DNA from: Pohlia nutans | Taxonomy: Eukaryota > Streptophyta > Bryopsida > Bryales > Mniaceae | Direction of reading: 5' to 3' | NCBI GenBank assembly: GCA_022496805.1 | Contig: CM040101.1 | Coordinates: 29,365,529 to 29,429,528, forward strand | Length of the DNA stretch: 64,000 bases | Shown: piece after piece, positions 24,601-35,251 of the stretch | How positions within the stretch are numbered: position 1 is the first letter of the stretch | Layout of the letters: every line of letters begins with the position of its first letter | The notes under the pieces: generated by a model | What the model was told of the DNA's origin: nothing | The model's input: only the letters and a program-made list of their open reading frames with translations | The model's database searches: none | Program-made: the position numbers and the translations under genes

Positions 24601-26262
24601 CAATCATTGTAATTAATGAAATGAGCTCTTGGTACTAAATTCCTTGATTAATATGTTTGTGTATAATTTGTTCCATTTTGATTTCAAATGTGTTAATGTA
24701 TAAAACAATCAAAGTATTTAAATCCTAAACTGTGCTTTTGAAACTAACGTCATTGATTGTCTTGTTTGTCTTCTAGCACAAGAATGACAAGTCTCGGGCT
24801 TTCAAGGGTGACCGGAACTCCAGGGGATTAGTGGACCTCATGATCGTGGATATGCCTGAGGGTTTTCCAGTCCTAGGCGTATCCATTCCTGCCTCCACAG
24901 TTCCTAAGTGGAACCTGGAGCCTCGAGAATTCTTGCAACCAGTTTTCGATTTTGCAGATCAGCACCTATCTGATGATGGTGCTCTTATCATCATCTACCC
25001 CTTTTGATCTGCTACAAAGTCTAAGATTCTTGGATATTGCAAGAGTTATGGATTCGAGGTCAAGAAGGACTGGTGGGGAATGAACCGTCTTCACCTCACA
25101 TCGCCTACCAATCTTCTCTTGACGGTGAGCGATGTTTTTAATGCTAATGTTTTGCATTAATTTTTTTGTTTATATTTTTCAAACTGATGCAGTCATTTTT
25201 GTTTCGCAGACCAATCGCTTTGGCATTTGTTTGGCGATCAGGGTTAAGGGTAATTGGGATCCATCCTCTTTTGCATTCTAGCTGGTCCCTGCGCTTCTTC
25301 GTAACGGAGTAGATGTTGCACGTGACGACATCCTTCAGAACTACATGGGCAAAGATGACCAATTGATGAACGGGGAGGTGCCATGGCGAGGACCGCGAGA
25401 GAAATCTACCTTGTTCATGCAGATGCTGATTGAGACTTGTTCTTTTCCAGGCGACGTGGTGTTGGATTGCACTACCGCGACAGGTTTGTAATTTAATCTC
25501 ATTCTAATTTAAATGTTTGAATTTTTGTCGTTCTACATTGTTTACATTTGTTTACTATCCCTTATGCATTTTGTCTACGTTTCTCTACTATCTTTCAATT
25601 TTTGTCGTTGTAGTTTGTTTACATTTGTCTACTTTGTGATTGTTTTCTGCAGGCGCCTCTATCCACGCTTGCCGCAATGTGGACCGCTACATCGCAGCGC
25701 TAGAGGAAGAGAAGGCTATATTTGATGCGGTCCTTGCTCCTCTCATTCGACCCACGGTGACACGTAGGCCTCTCCAACCGAGGGTTGTTGTTGGCTTGGA
25801 TGACATGGACGATGAGGACATTGTAGCGGAGCCGATTGTGAAGAAATCTCGATTCAGTAAGTAAGTCAGTTTATGTAATTGCTGAGCATTATGATTTGTA
25901 GATCTTTGCTCGTGGTTTATTTTTCAGTCTCTCTAATACTATGTTTTTTTTTTGCTTTCAGATGCGGAGGACTAAATGCTCGAGTTCACCAACCTTTCTT
26001 CTCTAATCCCGAGTTTTTTCCTAGTCCTCCTAAACCCTTCACATTGCCGTCTTATGCAGAAGGAATTGCAAGACAGTTTGCAGAGCAGTGTATTTCTGAT
26101 CGTAGTCCTCGCCCCGTGTTTGTTTCTGCTCGTGTTTTAGAGTTTGTTGATCAGGAGGCAGTTGAGTCTGATGGTGAGGCATCCGTTAGTGATTGTAGTG
26201 ACATAGAGGAATCAATGTCCGGATCATCTAGTCCCACGGCATCATTTGAGGCTTCGCCATAG
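21644..26262 (+). pseudogene. ParB-like / DNA-methylase-like fusion gene, copy 2 (disabled)
   Basis: Exons: about 21644-22296, 22445-22637, 22740-22934, 23019-23234, 23382-23617, 23851-24553, 24777-25124, 25210-25483, 25653-25860, 25962-26262. Lengths of exons 2-5 and 7-10 match copy 1 exactly. Exon 1 has VCDGNHHRLAW (ParB-like), exon 6 a K/E-rich helix, exon 7 IVDMPEG in place of DPPY, and exons 8-9 the GDVVLDCTTATG / SIHACRNV motif. Damage: TGA at 23508-23510 where copy 1 has Trp, TGA at 25005-25007 where copy 1 has Arg (CGA), TAG at 25279-25281 where copy 1 has Gln, and AA instead of AG at the intron-3 acceptor (23017-23018). Exon 1 has no ATG and probably follows an unseen exon; an AG acceptor lies at about 21640. 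If functional, it would pair sequence recognition with a methylase fold, but the catalytic motif is already altered. Confidence 0.72.
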
Positions 26263-26499
26263 CGCTATACTCTTGCGTATTGTCTTTATTATGTGTTACT
26301 CGACACATTTGGTTTTATTGGATTGTAGTGAGACTAAAAGGGCCACTACCTCTTTCGTTACAATTGTTGTCTACTTGAATTTGGAATCATGGTTTTAACG
26401 ATTTTGAATCACGCTTATTCAACTCTAAGTTATTTTTTAAATTTCTAATACATTGTATTTCTTGATGCTCTTCATGACGCTATTCAAGGTTTAGAATTG

Positions 26500-28015
26500 T
26501 ATAGACTAGTGTTCGTGATGCTGTTGACCTTTTGCTGGATGCCTTGGATTGTCACAGCGGCCGCGTAAAAACTCGATATGGCTTTGTTTTTATAAGCAGT
26601 TCTCGTGCTTGGCGGGCATCTTGGAACTGGTCTTAGTGTTCGTCATGATCACCCCCAAACACTTATGTTTGACAGTCGGGACCGATGGTCTTCTATCGGC
26701 AGCTATATCTGATCGTTTTGTTGCTCGTCACGGTGCTGGTCTGGTGCTCGCGTTGATGCTCGTCACAGAAGTGCTCGTCACTACGGTGAGTGAGTGCTGG
26801 TCTCGGTGAAGTGATAGTGCCCTCATAGAAGTGCAGGTTTCTTGCTCGTCACGGCTACTTGTGATGGCAGAGCTGGTGTTGGTGTTCGTCTTATTGCTCT
26901 CACGGGAGTGCTCATCTCGGTGCTTGTCACGGCCTCTGGTGCATGCTGGTCTCGGTGCTCGTGATGGCAGAACTGGTCTTGGTGCCTGTCTTGGAGCTCT
27001 CACGGCAGTGCTCATCTGGGTGTTTGTGATGGCCTCTCGTTAGTGTTGGTCTCAGTGCTCGTGGTGGTGTCCTCACAGGAGTGATGGTTTTGGTGCTAGT
27101 CACGGCTACTCGTGATGTCAAGGTCACGGCTCTTCGTTGCTAGTCACGGCTCCTTGCTCTCAAGGTATTGGTGCTCTCACGGCAGTGCTGGTATTCGTGG
27201 CGTTGGTGCTCTCATGGCAGTGCTGGTATTCGTGGCGTTGGTGCTTTTCTTGGTGTTTGTCAGGGGAGTGCTGGTATTCGTGGCGTTGGTGCTCTTCTTG
27301 GTGTTTGTCAAGGCAGTGCTGGTATTGGTGCTGGACATGGTAGTGCACGTCTCAGTGCTCGTGACTGAAGTGCACGTCTCGGTGCTCGTGACTGAAGTGC
27401 TCGTCTTGGTGCTCGTCACGGCTGCTCATGATGGCAGAGCTAGTCGTAGTGCTCGTTTTGGTGCTATCACGGAAGTGATGGTCAAGGTGCTCTCACGGCA
27501 GTGATGGTCATGGTGCTCTCACGGCAGTGATGGTCATGGTGCTCTCACGGCAGTGATGGTCAAGATGCTCCTCACGGCCCTTCAGAGTGCTGCAGAGCCT
27601 TTCACACTCTTCAGAGTCTCTTGGTACTCGTTATGGTCCTCTCACAGCAGAGGTTGTCATCGTGCTCGTCACGGCTCCATGTCCTTGTTGGTCTCGGTTA
27701 TGGTCTCGGTGTTCTCACGGCAATGCTCGTCTTGGTACTCGTCTCGGCAGTCCTCATTTTGGTGATCGTCATAGTGCTGGTCTTAGTGCTCTTGTGACAT
27801 TGCTGGTCTTGGTGCTGGTATTGGTGGTCATCGTGGCAGTGCTAGTCTTCGTGCTCGAATTGGTCCTCGTCTTGGTGCTCTAAACGGCATTGCGCATTTT
27901 GGTACGAGTTCGTCACAGTGCTCGTCACGACATTACTCGTCTTGGTCGTCGTCAGGTTTCTCGTCACGACAGTACTCGTCTTGGTCATCGTCTTGGTGCT
28001 CATCACGGCATTGCT
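26500..28015. repeat. GTGCTCGT/CACGGCAGTG tandem array
   Basis: Degenerate repeats. One sub-array (about 27180-27340) has units of roughly 60 bp containing GCAGTGCTGGTATTCGTGGC. Another (about 27487-27560) has three copies of a CTCTCACGGCAGTGATGGTC unit. A hairpin box variant (TCGGGACCGA at 26676) is preceded by TGATCACCCCC. No supported gene. Confidence 0.75.
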
Positions 28016-28017
28016 CG

Positions 28018-28060
28018 TACCCTAAACCCCTTCAAGTCTAAACCCTAAAGCCTAAACTCA
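28018..28060. repeat. Degenerate plant-telomere-like CCCTAAA tract
   Basis: CCCTAAACCCC, TCTAAACCCTAAAGCC and related words cluster about 210-250 bp inside the right end of the MULE. A mirror-image TTTAGGG tract lies inside the left end of the third element near 56046. Confidence 0.6.
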
Positions 28061-28139
28061 CAAATGCTAATCATCTTCACCAACAATCTGTTTAAGGATC
28101 TCTCAATTCTTTGATATTGCCCCTAAACCGTTCTTCAAT

Positions 28140-28271
28140 AACGCCTAAATTCCAAAGTCCACGGTCATAGGTCCACCCAAAAAAAAGCCAAAAAATCTGA
28201 AAATTTTTGTGGGCTCTCAGGCTCCCAGGCTCCCGGGCTCACGCTCCCAGGCTCACATGCTAGCACGCCCG
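28140..28271 (-). repeat. Right terminal inverted repeat of the MULE
   Basis: Read on the minus strand from 28271: CGGGCGTGCTAGCATGTGAG, GGGAGCC/GTGAGCC repeats, A/T-rich block, GGACCTATGACCGTGG. This matches the left end in order and the independent end at 28601 closely. The target duplication follows at 28272-28280. Confidence 0.85.
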
Positions 28272-28280
28272 ACATTTTGC
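28272..28280 (+). repeat. 9-bp target-site duplication of the MULE (right copy)
   Basis: ACATTTTGC, identical to 9728-9736, directly abutting the terminal G of the element. Confidence 0.85.
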
Positions 28281-28480
28281 AAACCTCTAACACATTGCAT
28301 TGCTTTATAAAATCCTTGACTCCACATTAGAATGTTAGCGGCATTTCTATTATCACTAACTCTCACAACCCTAACAATTTTGCCCAACTAATTTCTTCCA
28401 CATACAATTTGTTTTCACCGCTCTCATTTCTTTCATATTGCCTCTTAAACTAATAGCAAATAATGCCCTAAAACACTATA
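28281..28480. other. Tail of the outer MULE, no gene
   Basis: AT-rich sequence that would have been contiguous with 9736 before the inner insertion. No gene seen. Confidence 0.5.
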
Positions 28481-28601
28481 CCACGGTCATAGATCCAGCT
28501 CAAAAAAACTGAAAAAATCTGAAAAAATTTCTGGGCTCTTAGGCTCTCGGGCTCTCGGGCTCTCGGGCTCTCCGTTCTAGGCTCACATGCTAGCATTCCC
28601 G
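28480..28601 (-). repeat. Right terminus of the outer MULE (element of copy 1)
   Basis: Read outward it repeats the plan of 28140-28271: CCACGGTCATAG, A-rich block, GGGCTCTCGG repeats, GGCTCACATGCTAGCA, then TTCCCG. The candidate 9-bp duplication GAGTGATAC (28602-28610) cannot be tested because the left end is outside the window. Confidence 0.7.
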
Positions 28602-28610
28602 GAGTGATAC

Positions 28611-28820
28611 AGGAGGGCGAAGGATCAAGTGGTAGAACACGGGAGGAGCGCGCATTGGATGAAGCAAACCCCTTTATCCGTTTAGAGTCGGATGAGGAAT
28701 AGGGAATGTAGCTTTATTTAAATAGACATGCATGTTTGCATCATTTTCCTCGAATACAAATGCATAGTAGAGATCCTTTTTTCCCATGTAATTACGAATA
28801 CTTTTCTTTTGCGGTACATT

Positions 28821-28875
<55 letters not shown>

Positions 28876-29800
28876 TGTATATATGTGCGTGAGTGTGTAT
28901 TTATTGTATGGCAAATACTTATCCATAATTAATTGGCATATTTCTGCATGTTTTCCTTTTCAAATTTCATTCCTAGTGTACAAAGTGGGACTTTAACACC
29001 TAATTGCCCAAGCATGCAAATTTGGCTTCTAGTACGGATTGAATCCGTAGTTTCTCAGCCATCATGCAGTTTTCGTAGTTTTCGTGATTTCTATACTAAA
29101 ATTTGTATGGGAAGTTAGCTTCGTGTATGAGTGTTCCGGTCAATAATGAAACAATTTCTAAATAAAGTATGCCTCATTTCTTGTTGAAGTATTTCAACCC
29201 AAAATTTTAATATTTTAGTCTGACATTGTTGTTGAAAATAATAAGTCATGAAATCGAGCATCTTAAAAATCTCCTAAAATTACAACACCTCCAGTACTAC
29301 GTTCCGACCCATCTCAACAAATTTTAGCCACATACTATCAATGTATTATTCATGATCGAACTAAAAAATAATCTTTTATTTTATTTTCCAAAATTTATAG
29401 AAAATATATCAGTGATGGCAATCATAGATCTAACCGTATGGATAGAATCTGAACTTCAAAATGTGTTACTTTTGTTCATACACCAAGTTTGAAATATTCA
29501 TGTTAGTTGGCTTTTATAATACATCTTTGCAACACTTCCCCAATGACACATAGGTAAAGGCGTTTAGGGGTTATACATGATTTTCCAAAATAAGTAGAAC
29601 GAGTTAATGGGAAGCCTACCATCATGTAGTGCACGATATTCCAACTGCACTCCAATATTTTTCTTTTGGTTTCTGTTAATTTTTTTTTTATAATTGATTT
29701 ACCAGCCTAAACCTTACAAAAGTATTTGGAAATTAATCCTAACGAGTACGAATAATCGAATGGTACTAATATTAATATAAGTTTTACTGTGACAGTTACA
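28611..29800. other. AT-rich region without gene
   Basis: AT-rich DNA with an (AT)n microsatellite. No supported ORF or RNA gene. Confidence 0.6.
28822..28873. repeat. (AT)n microsatellite
   Basis: About 26 consecutive AT dinucleotides. Confidence 0.97.
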
Positions 29801-29807
29801 ACTGCCT

Positions 29808-30110
29808 ATCCTCGACTGCCTACCCCGACTACCTATCCCCGTCTGCCCACCCCGACTGCCTATTCCCGTCTGCCTTAAACCCGACTGCCCTAAACCCGTC
29901 GGCCTGGATCCGACGGCCCCCCTCCGACTGCCCTAAACCCGTCGGCCTGATCCGACGGCCCCCCTCCGACTGCCCTGAACCCGTCGGCATGGATCCGACG
30001 GCCCCCATCTGACTGCCTAATCCCGTCGGCCTATATCCGACGGCCTGCGCCGACTGTCCTGCCCCGACTGCCGTGCCCCGACTGCCGAAACCCTAACCCG
30101 ACGGCCGCCT
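29808..30110. repeat. CCGACTGCC-type tandem array, left arm of a composite element
   Basis: Short units such as CCCCGACTGCCTA, CCGTCTGCCC and CCCGTCGGCCTGGATCCGAC repeat over 300 bp. The 47.34-47.77 kb array carries the same words on the opposite strand (GGCAGACGG, GGCAGTCGG), so the two bracket 29.8-47.8 kb as inverted arms. Left GTTAC and right GTAAC could be the outermost bases. I found no convincing target duplication. Confidence 0.75.
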
Positions 30111-30111
30111 C

Positions 30112-30119
30112 TATATATT
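30112..30119 (+). promoter_or_regulatory. Possible TATA box of the kinase-like gene
   Basis: TATATAT occurs about 155 bp upstream of the proposed ATG at 30271, directly after the GC-rich array. Position only; no other support. Confidence 0.3.
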
Positions 30120-30270
30120 GTGAAAACCGCCTCATTTACTGCTGCTAGAACACACCGGTCCCCACAGGCACCCGTGACCAATCCTGCGCTCACAAAGTTG
30201 CTTGGGTTTCCGGGGCGGTAAGTTTCTGGCCTTTTTGGGAGAGGAGTTTTTCAAATTTTTCTACAAAAAT

Positions 30271-32049
30271 ATGGAAAAGAACAGCGGGTTCAAGCAACCA
30301 CCGAAGAGGATCAGGACCGTAGGACAGAGCTCTATGGCTACACCATCGTCTGGGGACCAAAGCCAAGGGTTGCAGCACATGGCAATTACATCGGGTGGCA
30401 GGGACCAAAGCCAGGGATCGCAACGCGTGGCAGGTATATCGGTAGGCGTGCAAGATCTTGAGATTTCTCCCACCGCGAGTGCTTCTATTGGGACTAGGGC
30501 CATGGACCCACCACAAAGCATCGAAGTTATTGGAGGGAGTAGTTCTCAAGCGCAAAGTACCTCGCTGTCAGGTTCTACTTCTGGAGGCTCACGGAGAAAA
30601 AGGAAGCACATGACACCGGAGGAGAGGAGAAACCGGCCCCATATCCCCTCAAAGGGCTGTCTGTTTCTAATTCAGCGCTCAACCTTGAAGTTCTATAAGA
30701 AGAAGTCGAAGGAGTATTTGGAAACCAAGTACTTGCACCACGGAGTACATGGCCTCGCCGCAGTAATCGTGGACATGAAGGTGTATTTATCCGACGCCGT
30801 CCTAAATGATGAAAGGCATCATGATGCTCCCACTGCTGAGGGCTATGGACTGTGGTTCCATAATCAAGTGCAGCAAGGCGTGTACAATCCAACGCAGCTT
30901 TATGAAACACTTCACCCCGGGGCAGAAAAAACCCTAACTACCACTACAATGGACCTAGAATATGAGAAGTTGGTTTGGTGGAAGAATTACACCAGGCAGG
31001 TGAAAACCAACGCGACACGTATGCCTCTATGGGCCGACAAGTTGCTGGTGGGTCATCTTTCTTCACACGGTAGAACCGGAATCATGTGGATTCCGAGGTC
31101 AGCTGGAATTGTGTGCAAAAGTAGTGAGCAATTTCAGGGGGCGTATGGCAAGGTGCGGCAAGTATCGATTCATAATTTTGCACCGATTCCAAGTCATATG
31201 GTTTTTGCTGAGAAGACAAGCAAGATCGCCCACAAAGACAAAACCAGGGCAAGAAAGGAACTTTCCATCGAGGCCCTAGTCAATCCCGTGGACCACCCGG
31301 GAATGATAAAATTCTTTGCGTTATCGGCGGAGAACATGTTTGCGTTCACCATATGGTGGAATGGAAATTCACTACTATCGGTGAAGCGGGTTGAAAAGCC
31401 TTTCACCACGATACATCCCTCAACGTTGCTTGCGTTGGAAGAGATGGATTTAGAGGTCCGTCGGAAGATTGCGGCATATTGTAAGCAGCAAGCTTGACTA
31501 GCTTGGGCCTTCATGAACATCATCGATGTGTTACACAAAAGCGGCGTGCTGCACAACGATTTGAGCCCATCCAACATCCTCCTACATTTTCCACCGGACT
31601 TACCAGAAGATGTGTACATTGGAGTGTGCGACTGAGGCATGGCATCTTGGAGTGGTGAAGAACCTCTTTCGTTGAACTGGGCAAGAGACGAGGCGGACCT
31701 GGAAGCGAATAAGATGGCGCGATGGTGGATTGCACCGAAGTTGTGGTATATCCTGCCCCAGGAAGTTGATGGGGTGGTTGTCTCTCCTAGCACTAAACAG
31801 ACAAAGAATACTATGAAATCAGAGGCATATGCAACGGGGAAGCTCACACGATATATATATAACGATGCATCGTCATCAACGCTCTTTAAAGGATGCGATA
31901 CGACCCATGTGATGTGGAATAGGGATTTGGATGGCCTCACCTTGAACGACCCGAAAGACCGTTGGATCGTGGCCCATGCAGTGAATTCGTTGAAAGCGCA
32001 CCCATACAATCTCAATACTCCAACCCAATGTTACCGTTACAATATATAG
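30271..32049 (+). pseudogene. Protein-kinase-like gene with two in-frame TGA codons
   Basis: One frame runs from ATG 30271 to the stop at 32049 (about 590 codons), broken only by TGA at 31495-31497 and 31633-31635. The first 120 residues are Ser/Gly-rich. Kinase-like landmarks then follow in order: glycine-loop-like QGAYGKV (about 289), catalytic loop HNDLSPSNILL (about 428; Asp present), CD*G at the DFG position with TGA in the middle, and an activation-segment end like WWIAPKLW (about 486). The second TGA probably replaced TGG, since DWG is a tolerated variant. If translated it would be an atypical Ser/Thr kinase-like protein. It is convergent with the minus-strand gene of the same composite element. 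Pseudogene is the simplest reading. Confidence 0.6.
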
Positions 32050-33461
32050 TTCATAGTTTTTTTCCCTTAGTCCAGCATTGGATCCTAGAAGTTTGCATGT
32101 CGTAGCACGTGATACCGGATACTCTCCTAGAACGCACTTTTTCGTATTAAGAACGCTCGTAGAGGTGATTTCCGGGTTATCGTTCCGCGGAGATTCTGCG
32201 AAGTGGGAGGTTTCCGGAGATGGTCCCGGACTGGTGACTTCTCTCTCTCTATCACCAGCTAAATTCCTCTTTCCTACCGAACCGGGTCTTCTTCTACTGA
32301 CTGACCCGGTTACGCCTAGATCCATTTTCCTTCCGGGGAGGACTCCTCACTAACCTTCCTCTCCCCGGTCCACCTTTGTGACCTGATCCGGTTTTGTTTA
32401 GCCTCTGTTTCTCCTCAAAGGGTTCTCCATTCACATTAGTGGTGCTGGATTGAATGACACACTCCTCCCTACTGATTCAAGTGATGGGAACTTCACTACC
32501 TTCCGGTTTAACTCACAAAACTCCTAATTTCGGGTACTCACCATACTGCCCTTCAACTGCTAGTTTTACCCAACCGACAGCCGTCTCACGTAAGCGCAAC
32601 CCGATTTCCCCTTTCCCCTCAAATTACTACAACGACTTACTAACCGGGGTAGACACTGTCCGGGGAGTTCAGAACTAGTATTCAGGAATTCTAGCGCCCT
32701 GTCTTACTCCGGTGATCCCGTGTCCCCCTTCGCCTGGACCTTCCGAGTGCTGGCACCTCAACCGGACTACCCGTCCAGGAGTTTTGTGCAACCCGGAGTA
32801 CACCCTCCAAACTCCTCAGCCACTAACCCAGATTACCTAGCGTACGGAACTTGGAAACCACTCTTTCAAACAGTCCTCAAATCACCCAAACACCCGTATT
32901 CAGACTTTAAAACCCGAATCACTCGAGGACCCGGATTGCCTACCCGGTTACCAAGGGACTCTTGACCACTGTACCTTTCCACAAACAACCACACAACACA
33001 TACACAATTTCCGGATAATGCTCTACAGCAGTTTGCTTTCAAGGAAACAGTAATACAAAAAGACCCCAAGAATGCCAAGCATTCCTGGGCAAGTAGTGAT
33101 CCTTACCCACCTGACCGGAATTCCCGCCCAGATCCTACAAACCCGGGATCCGGAAAAACCGGGGGACTACCCCACGATTCAGTTCTCTTCCTACACTGCA
33201 ACTAACATTAGAATCCTAAAAACCTAACTCCCAAAAAGAGTCCTACCCTACTCAATAAGGGCCCACAAGGCCGGATCCATCAAACCCGGAAACTAACTAC
33301 TCAGCTGCTTCCGAGCAGCCGCTCCCGATCCGAAACCTCCGATCCGCTTCCTTGCTCGCCGCGTTCTCCTGCCGTTCGCCTACCGGTTCGCGCCTTTACG
33401 TGCCATCTGGTTGACCGTCCGGGTTGCCTCCTGGCCCACCCTCTGGCCTTCCTTCCTCACC
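32050..33461. other. CCGG-rich spacer without gene
   Basis: No supported ORF. CCGG tetranucleotides are far denser than in the flanking DNA, as in the minus-strand gene that follows. Confidence 0.5.
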
Positions 33462-34989
33462 CTATTGGGCATCCGTCTCCGCCATCTCCCCTTCCGGATT
33501 CAGAAACCCGGCCAGACTTGCTTCTTCTGGCTCAGCTGCCTGAACCGGCTCCATCTCTTCCCTCATCCGGGAGGTCTGATCCGGAGTGGAGCTTCTCCCT
33601 CTCAGCAACCGGTCCAAATCTCCTGCTTGGAGAGCCTCGTCGGACAACCGGAAGTTCTCCTGCAACTCACTTCCGGACAGGGGGACTCTCCCATCCCTGT
33701 TGCTGGTGTCCCCCGCTTCCGGTTCAAGCACGGGTGAGCACGTTGCAAGCACCTCTGCTGCCAGCGCCCGGAACTCCACGAGCACCTCTTCCACCCGGGC
33801 AGCATACTTCTTCACGATGCTCTTTACCCATTCTACATCTTCCTCCTCAGAATCACTCATCAACTCATCGTACAGCCTTGCCTTGGTCTGTACTTCCCCA
33901 TCCGGTCGGAACAACCGGGACACCGTCTCGAAGCAGGTCCGGTCCTGTTGCTCCATGGTCCGGATAGTCCGTTTCGCCCACCTCAACTCCTTCTTCTGTA
34001 TGAGCTGGGCCGTTCCGGTGGACTCCTTGCGAGCCCGGTTTCCCTCCCGCCGGATTTGCCTGACTATTTCCGGGAACTCCTTCACGTCCGTGCTCCTGAG
34101 GACGTTCCCAATTCCCCTCACTGCGTTGTAAAGTGGAGTTAACTGCTCCTCCACCATATTCAATGCTGTCCGGATTGGCCCGAGCATGACGTCCGCTCTC
34201 GCGAGGATCGGTACGTCCGGTTGTGCCTCCCGGTTTTGCTCTGCTGTAGGGGTGGGTTCCTCTCTCCGGTCTGGCGCGCCCTCCTGGTTTTGCTCCCCAG
34301 TTTCTTATTCTGGTCCTGCCCCCATCTTCAACTTCCCTTTCTCCTGCGCGTTCGCCCTGCGGTTGCTTCGACCGGGTTCTCCGGTGGGGCTGGCACGTCG
34401 ACTGTCTACCGAAGTCGTCTTCATCCGGGTCGGGGTCTTCTTCCGGAGAGGTGAAGCGTCTTCCCGAGGAGGAGAAATCTCCTGGATGTCCGAGTCCTCC
34501 CCTCCGTCACTCCGGATGACCCGCTTCCGCTTCGGTGGCTGCTGTCCCCGGGCGCGTTCTGAGGGACCCTCCCCTTCCGGTTCCACGTTCCCTGCCGGAT
34601 CCGTTCTCTCCTTTCGTCTTTCCTCCATCTGTGGGCTTCTTCCTCCCGGTTGTCTTCCTTTCATGTCTTCCCTTCTCTTCCGGTGCTCCTCTGGTCGTGG
34701 GCTGGTACCTCCCGGTTCCTCCCGTCTCTTCCTTCGCTCCTCCGGTTGGCTCCTTTCATCCGGACGGAGTTTGCACGCTTTGGCTGGGCTCCGGTCGGCT
34801 GCAGGCAGAGTTGGTTTCTCCAATTTCGCCTTCTCCCTATCCGTGAGACATCCGTGCTTGTCATACATGTGGCACAGGAAAGGGGTAATGGGACAACCTT
34901 TTGATCCTCTGATCTTCATGGCTTCCCGGTTTACAATTTCATATATCACAACTTCCCACCCGATTGTCCTCTTATAAAGGAGCGCGGAG
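33462..34989 (-). pseudogene. Plant-transposon-protein-like gene, 3' half (split by copia-A)
   Basis: Minus-strand frame continuing from 45970 across the copia insertion: with one copy of the AAGAT duplication the two halves join in phase. Its start contains VIYEIVNREAMKIRGSKGCP and ITPFLCHMYDKHG, reminiscent of the 'putative plant transposon protein' domain found in plant retroelement gag-like proteins. A long basic, Arg/Glu/Pro-rich low-complexity stretch follows, then a helical acidic C-terminal region to the stop at 33462. TAA at 34305-34307 interrupts the frame. Role unknown; possibly gag-like or an accessory protein of the composite element. Family recognition is by eye. Confidence 0.55.
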
Positions 34990-34994
34990 AAGAT
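34990..34994 (+). repeat. 5-bp target-site duplication of copia-A (left)
   Basis: AAGAT, identical to 45965-45969. Confidence 0.9.
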
Positions 34995-35251
34995 TATTGA
35001 GGTAAATGATTTAGGGTAGTATTGCTAGAAGCCAAAGAGGTTCGGGTGCTAAATAATGGTGTGTGGGAGGAGGGGTTAGACATGGGCTGATCTCCAGAGT
35101 GTCCTTGTGATGGGTTATCCCATATGGTTCGTCATGGTGACCTCCTAAGTGTACACTACTTAAGATGGAAGGCCTTTGAGTAAAAATCATCTCTTTCTAT
35201 GCATTCCTTGTGTTTGTGTGTGCCTTGTGCAATCTTCTACTACCTTCAATA
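34995..35251 (+). repeat. copia-A 5' LTR
   Basis: 257 bp, TATTGAGG...CTTCAATA, with a 6-bp terminal inverted repeat TATTGA/TCAATA. Confidence 0.93.

Larger units (their letters stand above)
9737..28271. mobile_element. 18.5-kb Mutator-like element carrying transposase and ParB/methylase-like gene
   Basis: The ends are degenerate inverted repeats. The left begins CAATGATGCTAGCATGTGAG; the right, on the other strand, begins CGGGCGTGCTAGCATGTGAG. Both continue through GTGAGCC-type repeats, an A/T-rich block and an ACCGTGG-type block. A perfect 9-bp direct repeat, ACATTTTGC, abuts both ends (9728-9736 and 28272-28280), the size expected for MULEs. Inside are a MULE/SWIM transposase near the left end (-), small exons, tandem arrays and the ParB/methylase-like copy 2 near the right end (+). 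The two main genes are divergent, each with its 3' end toward a terminus. Both are disabled, so this copy is not autonomous. The boundaries are strongly supported; calling the methylase-like gene cargo is inference. Confidence 0.82.

Noticed and set aside
1..28000. CRISPR-like interpretation of the arrays
   Set aside because: There are no short identical repeats separated by unique spacers, and the context is eukaryotic.
28736..28996. ORF spanning the (AT)n microsatellite
   Set aside because: It is carried by the Ile/Tyr translation of the dinucleotide repeat.
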